The notes below the pieces were generated by a model. The model was not told where the DNA came from. It was given only the letters and a program-made list of their open reading frames with translations, and ran no database searches. A stretch of 64,000 nucleotides of DNA from Candidatus Zixiibacteriota bacterium (GTDB lineage: Bacteria > Zixibacteria > MSB-5A5 > JAABVY01): NCBI GenBank assembly GCA_011056555.1, contig DSEQ01000047.1, positions 1-64,000 on the forward strand. The letters run 5' to 3'. Position numbers and translations under genes: made by a program. Positions 32,767 through 41,643 of the stretch are shown piece after piece; position 1 is the stretch's first letter, and each line of letters begins with the position of its first letter.

Positions 32767-32825
32767 AACGCTTTATAAAATTTTTGACGGATGTGCTGGC
32801 AGACTTTATTGCGCGGTTCTTTTGA
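32763..32825 (+). CDS. 20-residue amphipathic micropeptide ending the XRE operon
   Basis: ATG at 32763 overlaps the previous TGA in an ATGA arrangement, with AGGAGA 7 bases upstream; the frame closes at TGA 32823-32825. The peptide begins MKRFIKFLTD and ends VLADFIARFF. On a helical wheel, Phe/Ile/Leu/Val/Ala face one side and Lys/Arg/Asp the other, so it is a likely membrane-binding amphipathic helix. This resembles phenol-soluble modulins in character only. It could be a regulator of the membrane protein, a toxin-like peptide, or chance; the coupling and ribosome site argue against chance. Confidence 0.6.
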   Translation: MKRFIKFLTDVLADFIARFF

Positions 32826-32845
32826 GAGAACAGGTCAATGCCTTG

Positions 32846-32865
32846 CTCACATGTGATCATGTGAG
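32846..32865. repeat. Perfect 8-4-8 inverted repeat
   Basis: CTCACATG-TGAT-CATGTGAG. It has no T-run, so it is not a terminator; possibly an operator between the micropeptide and the acyl-CoA-ligase-like gene. It has an isolated TGTGA half-site. Confidence 0.45.
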
Positions 32866-33046
32866 TAGCACGATAAAAAGATAACAACGAAAGCAAAGCT
32901 AATCCGGCTGAAACTGCTAAGTGGTTCAGGATGGAGGTAAATAGTATCACACCAAACGATTTAATCGTTGGCGATGATGACAGCAGAAGGTATGGGATTT
33001 GAAAAAACAAAGATGAAGCAGTTATAAAAATGTCCTTTCTATTGGT

Positions 33047-34795
33047 ATGAACTACAATACATGTGAAAAGTCTTTTGCCAAAAATGCGGTATTGATTAGC
33101 GACCTGCTTGACCAGGCTGCTGAGGCATTGCCCGAAAAGACACTATTCAAGGACTCCTCTGGTCGGACAATAAGTTATGGCCAAGCAAAACAGATTGTTG
33201 ATGATTTGGCTATTGGATTATGTCTTGAGGGCTATAAAATTGGTGATAGAATCTGTCTGATTGGAACAAAAAACAGTTCTGACTGGTGTATCTGCTATTT
33301 GGCCATCCTGAAAATAGGAGCCGTGGTTGTCCCTCTTGATTCCAGCCTCAAAGTGGAAGAACTGGCAATTTTGCTGAAAGACTGTGAAGCTTCCGGAGTA
33401 ATTTCCAGTGACTCTAAGCTGAATATATTTGAGAGACTGAAACCGGATCTTCCATCACTCAGGAATATCTTTCTGCTAGATTGCTTTGATAGCAGTAGAT
33501 CATCTTCTCTTTATCATTTGATTGTCAGAGGTCAAAGCCAAACTATCACTTATCCTCATATTAATCCAAAGTCGTTAGCGGTCTTGATATATACTTCCGG
33601 CACGACTGGAAGGCCAAAGGGAGTAATGTTATCACACGAAAATATCATTTCTGATCTTAAGGCAATACAGAAAAGGCTTATTTTCAGCACTAATGATGTA
33701 ATTTTATCAGTAATGCCGTTGCATCATACATTCGAGTGTACCTGCGGTTTCCTGAATTCAATCTCATTGGGCCTAAAAATAGTATTTGCCAGGAGTTATA
33801 AATCGAATCAGTTGCTTGAAGACATCCGCAAAAATGAAGTTAGTTATATGTGTGCAGTACCTCTCTTATATGAGAAAATGTATAGGAGTATGAAAAGAAA
33901 GATTAACAATAGCAGATGGGTCAGAAGGCTCATATTCGCAATTCTCTTTTCAGTTTCACGACTCGGAAGGAGATTCAATCATAATTGGGGGAAGCGTGTG
34001 TTTCGCTCATTGAGAAAAAATGTAGGTATTGACAGCCTGCACATGCTTGTTTCCGGTGGCGCGGCATTACCCAAAAACGTTAGCCATTTCTTTGATGCGC
34101 TTGGTATACCGTTGCTGCAGGGATATGGGTTGTCAGAGACTTCCCCTGTGATTTCAGTTAGTTCACCACAGCACAATAGATTTGCTTCGGTTGGCAGACC
34201 ACTCGAAAGCGTTGAAGTGCGCATCGAGAAAACTAATGAGGATAGGGAGGGAGAGATTATTGTCAGAGGACCGATGGTGATGCTTGGATATTACAATAAC
34301 GGCTATGATACAGCTGAAGTTTTGGCGAATGGATGGTTTTTCACCGGTGACATAGGCTACTTGGACAAGGACGGTTTTTTATATATAACTGGACGATCAA
34401 AAAATGTAATTGTATCAGCTGCTGGAAAAAATATTCACCCAGAGGAGATAGAAGCTCTTTTGTGTGAATCCTCATATATTTTGGAAGCGTTAGTTTTAGG
34501 TAGAAAAATCAGGGGTTCTAATATCGAGGAAATCACTGCCGTAATTGTACCAGATACCGGAGCGATCCAAGGAGTTCAAGGCTGCGAGCCGAGTTCAAAA
34601 AAACAGCTAATAGGCGATATTATCCAAGCTGAAGTAAGCTCAGTATGCTCTCGATTGGCTGATTTCAAGCGCATTGAGAAGTATTATATATGCCAAGATG
34701 AATTGCCAAAAACGACAACAAATAAACTCAAACGTTGCCTTGAAATAGATGAAAATGGAAGATTAATAGAGAAGAGATCGATAAAAATGAATTAA
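33047..34795 (+). CDS. AMP-forming acyl-CoA synthetase-like enzyme
   Basis: 582 residues. ANL superfamily: P-loop-like LIYTSGTTGRPKGVMLSH (near 178-197), LHHTFECTCGF, LLQGYGLSETSPVISV, FFTGDIGYLDKDGFLYITGR and the C-terminal KNIHPEEIEALL and KLKR hinge/catalytic Lys region (PKTTTNKLKRCLE). It activates a carboxylate as acyl-adenylate; closest style is long-chain fatty acyl-CoA synthetases. Codon use is visibly AT-richer than flanking housekeeping genes, there is no good ribosome site at the ATG, and repeats flank the locus, so recent transfer is likely. No acyl-carrier protein or PKS/NRPS gene is adjacent. Confidence 0.85.
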   Translation: MNYNTCEKSFAKNAVLISDLLDQAAEALPEKTLFKDSSGRTISYGQAKQIVDDLAIGLCLEGYKIGDRICLIGTKNSSDWCICYLAILKIGAVVVPLDSSLKVEELAILLKDCEASGVISSDSKLNIFERLKPDLPSLRNIFLLDCFDSSRSSSLYHLIVRGQSQTITYPHINPKSLAVLIYTSGTTGRPKGVMLSHENIISDLKAIQKRLIFSTNDVILSVMPLHHTFECTCGFLNSISLGLKIVFARSYKSNQLLEDIRKNEVSYMCAVPLLYEKMYRSMKRKINNSRWVRRLIFAILFSVSRLGRRFNHNWGKRVFRSLRKNVGIDSLHMLVSGGAALPKNVSHFFDALGIPLLQGYGLSETSPVISVSSPQHNRFASVGRPLESVEVRIEKTNEDREGEIIVRGPMVMLGYYNNGYDTAEVLANGWFFTGDIGYLDKDGFLYITGRSKNVIVSAAGKNIHPEEIEALLCESSYILEALVLGRKIRGSNIEEITAVIVPDTGAIQGVQGCEPSSKKQLIGDIIQAEVSSVCSRLADFKRIEKYYICQDELPKTTTNKLKRCLEIDENGRLIEKRSIKMN

Positions 34796-34864
34796 GATGA
34801 TGATGATAGGTTATTCGCTAATTGACATGAATTGTCTCATGTCATACAAAAGTGGGAAGAGTGT

Positions 34865-34984
34865 CCGTCGTGCAGGGTCTTGATCCCGATTTATCGGGAT
34901 TGTGACCCTGCGCCAATGTTGCGATTTCTTTTCCGCAGGGTCACACCCTCGACGATGTCGAGGCCAGGACCCCGCGATACGATT
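34865..34984. repeat. Twin two-tier hairpin element, copy C
   Basis: Hairpin 1 matches copy A base for base over its core. Hairpin 2 has CCCTCGAC/GTCGAGGc with the right arm slightly altered (CCAGGACCCCGCG). Ends GCGATACGATTAA as in copy A. Confidence 0.8.
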
Positions 34985-35001
34985 AACCAATACCCACAGA
35001 C

Positions 35002-35116
35002 CGTCATTGCGAAGCCCGCTTTGCGGGCTGTGGCAATCTAGCAGTCCAGTGCTAAGGCAAACACAGAGATTCCCACATCGATCATAATCTGAGATTATGA
35101 TCTCCTCGGAATGACG
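35002..35116. repeat. GTCATTGCGAAG-ended interspersed repeat
   Basis: Opens CGTCATTGCGAAGCCCGC and closes GATCTCCTCGGAATGAC. Internal AGCCCGCtttGCGGGCT hairpin. Same family and orientation as 30988-31103; the two bracket the XRE operon and the ligase gene. Confidence 0.8.
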
Positions 35117-35159
35117 TAGATTGTCTACGATAATCTGCTTGGAATAATAACGAATGCAG

Positions 35160-36170
35160 TTATAACTGAAATTGCTTCTCTTCCGAATTCTTGAAGGGCG
35201 GAACTTTTATCTTGCGCTCGCCGTCGCCGTTTGAAATCGTGATCTCCACTTCCGGTTCATGCTTCAGGTCGCAGTAACGCGCGGTCAGACGGGCCGCAAA
35301 TTCGAGCGCATCATCCGAGGGCACACCCTTCAAAAGCACAATAGGCGAGCCGGTCTGTTTGGCCTCGAAGATTAAATCATGATACTCTTTGTATCGCTCG
35401 ATCTTATCGTTCTCGATCTCATTACGACCCACTATCATCTTGGCGTCATCATTGAACCTGAAATGCCGTCCCACACGCAAAAGGTTAAGATCATCAAAAT
35501 TGATCTGCTCCTGATGACCCATCAGGTCCCGCAGACGCTCGGAATATTTCTTGTCGGTCAGGAGACATCCGGCCGCCGGAGTGGGATAATCCTCCAGCCC
35601 GAATTTTCTCGCCAGCTCCATCTGACGCTTCCGTCCCCTGCCGTTGATATCCAGCAGCTGCTCACGGTCGACGAGCCCCTCTTTTTCCGGGATAGTCGGC
35701 TCCAGAAGCTTGGCGCAAAGCGGACGCAGAAGAATCCCCTCGACATCGGCATCACGCTCCACCGCATTCATAGAATTCCGAAACTGCGACTTCGGCCTCT
35801 GCCCCAGCACCTCGCCGGTGATCAAAAAATCGGCGCCGGTCATCTCCATAAACTGCTTGGCCTCACTTAACATAAGAATTCGGCAGTCCACACACGGATT
35901 CATATTCTTGCCATGACCATATTTCGGATTCCTGACGATATCTATGAACTTCTCCCCCAGATGCATCATCTTGACCGTAAAACCGAACTTCTTCGACATT
36001 GGCTCCGGGTCCTGGGAGCAGGATGACTTATCGACGATATCACATCCGAAATGAGTGAGGAACATCAACGCGGTCACATCGATATTCTGCCGCAGCATCA
36101 GAAGTATCGCCAGCGAGCTATCTAAACCGCCCGAAAAAAGGGCGACACATTTTGCTTTTTTGTCAGCCAT
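35160..36170 (-). CDS. PP-loop ATPase, tRNA thiolation type (ThiI/MnmA-like)
   Basis: 336 residues. Adenylating PP-loop SGGLDSSLA (residues ~14-22), HFGCD..CSQD region, CVDCRIL and GEVLGQRPKSQ, followed by RGRKRQMELARKFGLEDYPTPAAGCLLTDKKYSERLRDLMGH. C-terminal domain (about 230-336) resembles the NFACT-R/DUF814-like RNA-binding extension of short ThiI-like proteins annotated as 4-thiouridine synthases. CxxC pairs suit a sulfur-relay or Fe-S role. GAGG precedes the ATG. Substrate not determined by sequence. Confidence 0.75.
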   Translation of the reverse strand: MADKKAKCVALFSGGLDSSLAILLMLRQNIDVTALMFLTHFGCDIVDKSSCSQDPEPMSKKFGFTVKMMHLGEKFIDIVRNPKYGHGKNMNPCVDCRILMLSEAKQFMEMTGADFLITGEVLGQRPKSQFRNSMNAVERDADVEGILLRPLCAKLLEPTIPEKEGLVDREQLLDINGRGRKRQMELARKFGLEDYPTPAAGCLLTDKKYSERLRDLMGHQEQINFDDLNLLRVGRHFRFNDDAKMIVGRNEIENDKIERYKEYHDLIFEAKQTGSPIVLLKGVPSDDALEFAARLTARYCDLKHEPEVEITISNGDGERKIKVPPFKNSEEKQFQL

Positions 36171-36622
36171 AATAGAACCTCATTGCAGTTAAACTCAACT
36201 GTTTCTATCATGTTTCACTGCAATAATAACCAAATCAGAATTCCTGTCAAGAATTTAAACCCATGAAATCCATATATAGCTACCCGCAAACTCTGCCGAA
36301 GTTCAATATACAGTTCAGATAATAAAAAAATGATTCGGTTCGAATTTTTATGTGTATAATATTCGAACAAAGAGAGCATTGACAGGTACGCATATACAAT
36401 CAAAAGAATCTCATGCACTTACATCAGAACATTCCCATGCGGATGCGGAAACAGTTAATATGTGTACTTGTGTGCCAGCGGGCATGGCTCAACTCCTTGT
36501 ACCGCAACGCTTAATTGTTAGGAGCCGGCCGCATAATTAGAAGGAAACTTTGGCGCTCTTGTAAACGTTAAACATATAAGAAGATAGACGATTGAGCTGA
36601 TCTCATCAGGACATCGTCCAAC
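36171..36622. other. AT-rich intergenic region, no gene seen
   Basis: About 450 bases separating divergent genes at 36170 and 36683. No reading frame with codon structure, no repeat family recognised. Contains the promoter of the protease gene at its right end. Confidence 0.5.
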
Positions 36623-36650
36623 TTGACAGATATATAAAAATCGTTAGATT
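36623..36650 (+). promoter_or_regulatory. Possible sigma-70 promoter for the C-terminal processing protease
   Basis: TTGACA at 36623-36628 and TAGATT at 36645-36650 with a 16-base spacer, about 30 bases before the ATG at 36683. Confidence 0.55.
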
Positions 36651-36682
36651 GATGATGGATAATAATTTTGATCGGAGGCTTT

Positions 36683-38488
36683 ATGTATAGAAGGAAGACA
36701 GCGGGATATTACTCCATTGTACTGGCGGTGATGGCCCTTGCCCTGATATGGTTTGTCGGTCACGGTGAGGCAGGTGAAACAGACCTTAATGCTCAGGATT
36801 TATACGCGGTTGATACGGTCGATCTGATTAAGGACGAAGCCGATCAGGACTCCGGGCAGGCCGGTCAGACCAAGCCTAAAACCATGTCGCATTACACCCG
36901 TCTGCTGGCCACGATGGCCTACAAAATTCATAACAACTACATGGAACCGATCGAGTCCGATGAACTCGCGCGGCACGCTATTGACGGCATGCTGGAAAAG
37001 CTCGATCCGTTTTCAGTTGTGCTGGAACGAAAAGCTTATGAAGGTCTGATGGAAAAGACCCACGGCAAATATGAGGGTCTCGGAATAGTTATTGCCAAGC
37101 GCGGCGATTATATTACAGTGATATCCCCCTTCGAGGGTACCCCTGCCTGGAACATGGGTATTCAGGCCGGAGATAAAATTATCGAGATCAACGGCGAAGA
37201 TACAAAGAATATGACCGTGGATGATGCCTCCGATCTCATGCGCGGTCCTGCCGGCACCTCGATCAGCCTGACAATCGAACGCCCCGGTTTTGATGATCCG
37301 CTGGACTATGATATCGAGCGAGCCATAATCGAATTGAAATCGGTAAATTATGCCGGAATCGTCGATGGAGATATCGGCTATGTCCGTCTTTCCAAGTTCT
37401 CCGAGACAGCCACCGAGGAGCTTCAGGCAGCTATCGACAGCCTGATGCAGGAACGTCCCCTGGAAGGCCTGGTCCTCGATCTGCGTTCTAACGGCGGAGG
37501 GCTTCTTTCGCAGGCGGTGGATGTTGCCAATCTATTCCTGAATAAGGGCAATACGGTGGTTTCGACCAGGGGCAATAACCCCTCGGCGGAGAGGGAGTAT
37601 GCCGCCCGTTATGATCCGATTTATCCCGACAAGCCGCTGATCATCCTGGTCGATGGCGGTACCGCTTCCGCTTCGGAGATTGTCTCCGGCGCTGTGCAGG
37701 ACTGGGATCGCGGAATCATTATTGGCAATACAACCTTCGGCAAGGGTCTGGTTCAGCAGATCTTCACCACCAATGATCCGGATATTGCCCTGAAGCTGAC
37801 AACGGCCAAATACTATATTCCATCAGGCCGATGCATTCAGCGGCCGGAAAGAGCGACCAAGCATCCGGAGCTTCTGGAAGGCGATGAGATGACCATAGAA
37901 GAAGATTCCGACGAGACCCCCGAGGACAGGGAGCTGTTCCTGACCAAGGGCGGACGTCCCGTTTACGGCGGCGGCGGCATTGTGCCGGATATCGAGATTG
38001 AGCGCGATAAGTGGAAACCGATCGAGATCAACCTGGAACGCCAGACCATGTTCTTCGAATTCGCGGTTTACTACACCTCAAAGCATCCCGAGACCGGAAG
38101 AGATTTTGAGGTCACCGATGAGGTTTTTGAGGATTTCAAAGATTTCCTGAAGGAAAAGGAGTTCACCTACAAGAGCAAACTGCAGTCCAAGCTCGAGGAG
38201 TTCGAAAAGGCAGTCGAGGAGCAGGAGAAGGAAGAGCTGTTTAAAGATGAGATAGAGGATCTGCGCCAGCTGGTTGAAATTGAAAAGGAACAGGATCTGG
38301 CCAACAGCGAGGACTGGATCAGGCGCTCGATCAAGCGCGAGATCATCCGCAAGCTCTACGGCGAGACCGGTGTCTATGAGGAGATGGTTTTGAAGACCGA
38401 TCCCTATGTCAAAAAAGCACTGGAGATATTAAACGAAAGCGGAACGTATTCGAGACTGCTGGAACCCAAGGAAGAATCTGACACGTAA
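36683..38488 (+). CDS. C-terminal processing peptidase (S41 family, PDZ domain)
   Basis: 601 residues from the ATG at 36683 (GGAGG 5 bases upstream; an earlier in-frame ATG is 5 codons up). Signal anchor/peptide near the N-terminus (YSIVLAVMALALIWFVGHGEAG). PDZ domain at about 120-205 (GLGIVIAKRGDYITVISPFEGTPAWNMGIQAGDKIIEING). S41 catalytic core with GYVRLSKFSE, DLRSNGGGLL, Ser in GGTASASEIVSGAVQD and Lys in TFGKGLVQ. A long charged C-terminal helix (DFKDFLKEKEFTYKSK..) as in Ctp/Tsp. Periplasmic. Probably processes lipoproteins or envelope proteins. Followed by a terminator. Confidence 0.92.
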   Translation: MYRRKTAGYYSIVLAVMALALIWFVGHGEAGETDLNAQDLYAVDTVDLIKDEADQDSGQAGQTKPKTMSHYTRLLATMAYKIHNNYMEPIESDELARHAIDGMLEKLDPFSVVLERKAYEGLMEKTHGKYEGLGIVIAKRGDYITVISPFEGTPAWNMGIQAGDKIIEINGEDTKNMTVDDASDLMRGPAGTSISLTIERPGFDDPLDYDIERAIIELKSVNYAGIVDGDIGYVRLSKFSETATEELQAAIDSLMQERPLEGLVLDLRSNGGGLLSQAVDVANLFLNKGNTVVSTRGNNPSAEREYAARYDPIYPDKPLIILVDGGTASASEIVSGAVQDWDRGIIIGNTTFGKGLVQQIFTTNDPDIALKLTTAKYYIPSGRCIQRPERATKHPELLEGDEMTIEEDSDETPEDRELFLTKGGRPVYGGGGIVPDIEIERDKWKPIEINLERQTMFFEFAVYYTSKHPETGRDFEVTDEVFEDFKDFLKEKEFTYKSKLQSKLEEFEKAVEEQEKEELFKDEIEDLRQLVEIEKEQDLANSEDWIRRSIKREIIRKLYGETGVYEEMVLKTDPYVKKALEILNESGTYSRLLEPKEESDT

Positions 38489-38502
38489 AATATATTGACC
38501 CC

Positions 38503-38532
38503 GCGGGGAGGTTTCCGCCTCCCCGCTTTCTT
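38503..38532 (+). terminator. Rho-independent terminator after the S41 protease
   Basis: Stem GCGGGGAGG/CCTCCCCGC with loop TTTCCG and a TTTCTT tail, 15 bases after the protease stop. It lies inside the longest frame of the next gene, so that gene starts later, at 38552. Confidence 0.8.
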
Positions 38533-38551
38533 ACCGGTAAAAATCCAACTT

Positions 38552-39355
38552 ATGTCTGAACCAACCCTGGACCATTACGATGATATACATGAGGCGGTGT
38601 CCAAAATGTCGCTGAACAAACGCCCGCCCTATTCCGCATTTGCGTACTATTATGACCTCTTAGGCTGGTCGGAATTTACTGAAATTGTGTATCCATACCT
38701 GGAACAATTCATCAGAAGACTGCCCGAAAAACCGGAGGCATTTCTCGATCTGGCATGCGGTACCGGAACCCTGGCCTACCGGCTTTCCGAGCAGAAGATC
38801 AAGGTGCTGGGCATAGATATCAGCCCTGAGATGATTGAGGTCGCCTCATCCAAAAGCCACGATAATGGATGCCCGCCGGAATTTCAGATCGGCGATATGA
38901 CAGCGCTCCAGCTCAACAGCAAATTTGACATGGCCGGATGTTTTTTCGACTCCCTCAACCATTTGAGGAGCGCGGAGGAAATCAAAAAAACATTCAGGCG
39001 CGCACATAAACATCTTTATAAAGGCGGATGGTTCATGTTTGACATGGTGACCAGGCTCGGTCTGGAGAATTGGAAGGATTATTATAACTCCTCCCGGGAT
39101 TCATTTTATGTCGTGCAGGAGGCCCGCTTTTCGCCCTCAATAGACAGAGCCGAGGTGAAAATCGAGGCTTTTATAAATGACGGCAGAAACGGCACCGTCC
39201 ACATCCGCGAGATCTTCAAAGAGATCTCTATTGCTGTCGATAAAGCCTGTCGATACCTGAATGATGCGGGCTTTACAAAGATAATAATCGAACCGTTCCC
39301 CCCGGCGGGTAGTGTCGAGAAGGCCGACCGGATTATGTTCTACGCCAGAAAATAG
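38552..39355 (+). CDS. Class I SAM-dependent methyltransferase
   Basis: 267 residues from the ATG at 38552, placed after the terminator. SAM-binding motif I FLDLACGTGTLAYRL (near 73-87), motif II VLGIDISPEMIEVA, then FQIGDMTAL and a Tudor-like insert (DMAGCFFDSLNHLRS; FMFDMVTRLGLENWK). C-terminal beta strands with FYVVQEARFSPSIDRAEVKIEAF are typical of small-molecule methyltransferases of this subfamily. No clear ribosome site. Substrate unknown. Confidence 0.82.
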   Translation: MSEPTLDHYDDIHEAVSKMSLNKRPPYSAFAYYYDLLGWSEFTEIVYPYLEQFIRRLPEKPEAFLDLACGTGTLAYRLSEQKIKVLGIDISPEMIEVASSKSHDNGCPPEFQIGDMTALQLNSKFDMAGCFFDSLNHLRSAEEIKKTFRRAHKHLYKGGWFMFDMVTRLGLENWKDYYNSSRDSFYVVQEARFSPSIDRAEVKIEAFINDGRNGTVHIREIFKEISIAVDKACRYLNDAGFTKIIIEPFPPAGSVEKADRIMFYARK

Positions 39356-39405
39356 TTTTACCTTTTTGTCTTTACAGAGCGCCTACTTTGTTTCATATTC
39401 AGCTT

Positions 39406-40584
39406 ATGAATAAGTTCCGTAGAGTCATCCTGTTAATTCTCGACGCCTGCGGTATTGGCGAACTCCCCGATGCTTCCGATTATGGAGATGCCGGCGCCAA
39501 TACGATCTGCAACACGGCCGCAAAACTGGGCGGTTTGAATCTGCCGCATCTGCAGAAGATGGGGCTTGGAAATATCGCAGACATCGAGGGCGTTCCTGCT
39601 ACAGATAAACCATCCGCATTTTACGGCAAGATGGCGGAGATTTCCAAAGGCAAGGATTCCACCGTGGGGCACTGGGAGCTGGCCGGCCTGGTGAAAAAAG
39701 AGCCCTTTCCGGTTTTTCCGGGCGGTTTCCCATCGGAGCTGATAGACAAATTCGAGAATCTCTCCGGCTACAAGGTCATCGGCAACAAGCCCGCATCAGG
39801 AACCGAGATAATTGCCGAACTCGGGGATGAACATAGAAAAACGGGCAGACTGATCGTTTATACCTCCGCCGACAGTGTCTTTCAAATTGCGGCACATACC
39901 GATATTGTTCCGCTTGAGAAGCTCTACGAGGTCTGCAAAATCGCCCGCAGGATGCTTACCGGTGAATGGGGTGTTTCACGAGTAATAGCGCGGCCGTTTA
40001 CAGGCGACTCCGGCAGTTATGTCAGGACTTCCGACCGCAAGGATTTCTCGATCGAGCCGGTGGATGAAACCATGCTCGACAGGCTGATAAATGCGGAGCA
40101 TCAGGTTATTGGGATCGGCAAAATCGAGGATCTCTTCGCCGGACGCGGCCTGACCGAAAGCTATCATACCAAAAATAATGATTATGGCGTTGATCTGATC
40201 CTGAAGGTGCTTGCCCGGAAAAATAATGGCCTGATCTTCATAAATCTGGTCGATTTCGATATGCTCTGGGGCCATCGCAATGATTATGAAGGTTTTGGCA
40301 AGGGACTGGAAGATTTCGACAGACGCCTCCCTGAAATCCTGAATGCCTTACGGGATGATGATCTGTTAATGATTGCCGCCGATCATGGCTGCGATCCGAC
40401 AATCGAGACCTCCACCGACCACAGCCGGGAATATGTCCCCCTGCTGGTATATGCTGACAGGTTCATCAAACGGAAATCGCTGGGAACAAGGGACACCTTT
40501 GCTGATGTTGCTCAGACTGTCTGCCAGAATTTCAATCTCGAACCAATGAAACATGGAAAGGGTTTTTTAAATGATCTCTCTTGA
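39406..40584 (+). CDS. deoB: Phosphopentomutase
   Basis: 392 residues from the ATG at 39406; an in-frame TTG 18 bases upstream has no ribosome site. Alkaline-phosphatase-like fold isomerising (deoxy)ribose 1-phosphate to 5-phosphate. Motifs: ILDACGIGELPDA (metal site), FYGKMAEISKGKDSTVGHWELAG (phospho-acceptor Thr, His), RVIARPFTGDSGSYVRTSDRKDFS, and the C-terminal DFDMLWGHRND, ADHGCDPT, TDHSREYVPLLVY metal ligands. First gene of a nucleoside-salvage operon, with a 14-base overlap to cdd. Confidence 0.96.
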   Translation: MNKFRRVILLILDACGIGELPDASDYGDAGANTICNTAAKLGGLNLPHLQKMGLGNIADIEGVPATDKPSAFYGKMAEISKGKDSTVGHWELAGLVKKEPFPVFPGGFPSELIDKFENLSGYKVIGNKPASGTEIIAELGDEHRKTGRLIVYTSADSVFQIAAHTDIVPLEKLYEVCKIARRMLTGEWGVSRVIARPFTGDSGSYVRTSDRKDFSIEPVDETMLDRLINAEHQVIGIGKIEDLFAGRGLTESYHTKNNDYGVDLILKVLARKNNGLIFINLVDFDMLWGHRNDYEGFGKGLEDFDRRLPEILNALRDDDLLMIAADHGCDPTIETSTDHSREYVPLLVYADRFIKRKSLGTRDTFADVAQTVCQNFNLEPMKHGKGFLNDLS

Positions 40585-40960
40585 AGATAAGGCGCTTGAA
40601 AAAGCAAAAGCGGCTCGCGAAAACTCTTATTCCCCATACTCCGGCTTCAGGGTGGGGGCCGCAGTTATTTCCGGGGACGACCGCATTTTTGCCGGCACCA
40701 ATATCGAAAACCGTTCCTACGGCCTGACAATCTGCGCCGAGCGATCCGCGATTTTCAGCGCAGTCTCAAAAGGCGTCAGAACCTTGAGACATCTGGTGCT
40801 CATCACCGACTCAGAAAAATTCATCACTCCCTGCGGGGCATGTCTTCAGGTTCTGTCCGAATTTGCCTCAGATATGCAAATCGAGTCCTGTAACAAGAAG
40901 GGCGAGAAACAGCGTTTTTCATTAAAAGAACTGCTCCCCAAATCCTTTAAATTAGAATAG
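40571..40960 (+). CDS. cdd: Cytidine deaminase
   Basis: 129 residues, standard length for tetrameric cytidine deaminases. Zinc site ICAERSAIF (catalytic Glu, Cys) and PCGACLQVL (two Cys ligands); substrate-binding NIENRSYGLT and SPYSGFRVGAAV. Deaminates (deoxy)cytidine to (deoxy)uridine, feeding the phosphorylase encoded two genes downstream. Starts inside the end of deoB. Confidence 0.96.
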   Translation: MISLEDKALEKAKAARENSYSPYSGFRVGAAVISGDDRIFAGTNIENRSYGLTICAERSAIFSAVSKGVRTLRHLVLITDSEKFITPCGACLQVLSEFASDMQIESCNKKGEKQRFSLKELLPKSFKLE

Positions 40961-40968
40961 AAGTTTAT

Positions 40969-41643
40969 ATGCTGAAACTGGAATCATTCATAGACCACAC
41001 TCTCTTAAAACCCGAAACGACCTCGAATGACATCAGGAAGCTGTGCAAAGAGGCGCGCGAATACAATTTCCGGACTGTCTGCATTAACCCGTCCTATATT
41101 GAACTTGCGGTAAGCGAGCTCAAGAATACTGACGTCGCTGTGGGCACTGTCTGCGGATTTCCGCTGGGGGCTACCAGGACCGAAATAAAGGTTTACGAAG
41201 CCGAGACAGCCGAAAATTCCGGGGCTTCCGAGATAGATATGGTCGCCAATATCGGGGCAATCAAAGAAGGGGCTTTCGAGCTGGTGAAAAAAGATATCGC
41301 CCGGGTCCGCAGGGCCCTGGTAGGAAGTACCGTATTGAAGGTCATCCTCGAATGTGCGCTTCTTGATGATGAGGAAATCGAATCTGCCGCTAAAATCGTC
41401 GCCGACTGCGGCGCAGATTTTGTCAAGACCTCCACCGGGTTTTTCGGCGGGGCCACCCTTCATCATGTCAGCCTGCTCTTTAATACAGTCGGCAAAAAAA
41501 CCGGTATAAAGGCAGCCGGAGGCATACGCGATGTCAAGACTGTCCTGGCCATGATCGAAGCCGGGGCCTCGCGCATCGGAACCTCCTCGGCAGTGAGTAT
41601 AATGGAAGAATACCGAAATAGAAGTAACAATGCTGGCTCCTGA
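40969..41643 (+). CDS. deoC: Deoxyribose-phosphate aldolase
   Basis: 224 residues. Class I aldolase cleaving 2-deoxyribose 5-phosphate to glyceraldehyde 3-phosphate and acetaldehyde. Motifs: FIDHTLLKPE, KVILECALLDDEEI (Lys proton shuttle region), DFVKTSTGFFGGATL (Schiff-base Lys) and IKAAGGIRDVKTVL. Eight bases after cdd, 14-base overlap with the next gene. Confidence 0.96.
   Translation: MLKLESFIDHTLLKPETTSNDIRKLCKEAREYNFRTVCINPSYIELAVSELKNTDVAVGTVCGFPLGATRTEIKVYEAETAENSGASEIDMVANIGAIKEGAFELVKKDIARVRRALVGSTVLKVILECALLDDEEIESAAKIVADCGADFVKTSTGFFGGATLHHVSLLFNTVGKKTGIKAAGGIRDVKTVLAMIEAGASRIGTSSAVSIMEEYRNRSNNAGS

Noticed and set aside
32931-33002. 23-codon frame after the micropeptide
   Set aside because: No good ribosome site, polar unremarkable peptide, no coupling to a neighbour; not enough to call a gene.
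30341-35116. CRISPR array, suggested by repeated blocks at 30.3-35.1 kb
   Set aside because: Repeats are long, hairpin-structured, irregularly spaced by kilobases and not separated by uniform spacers; no cas genes.
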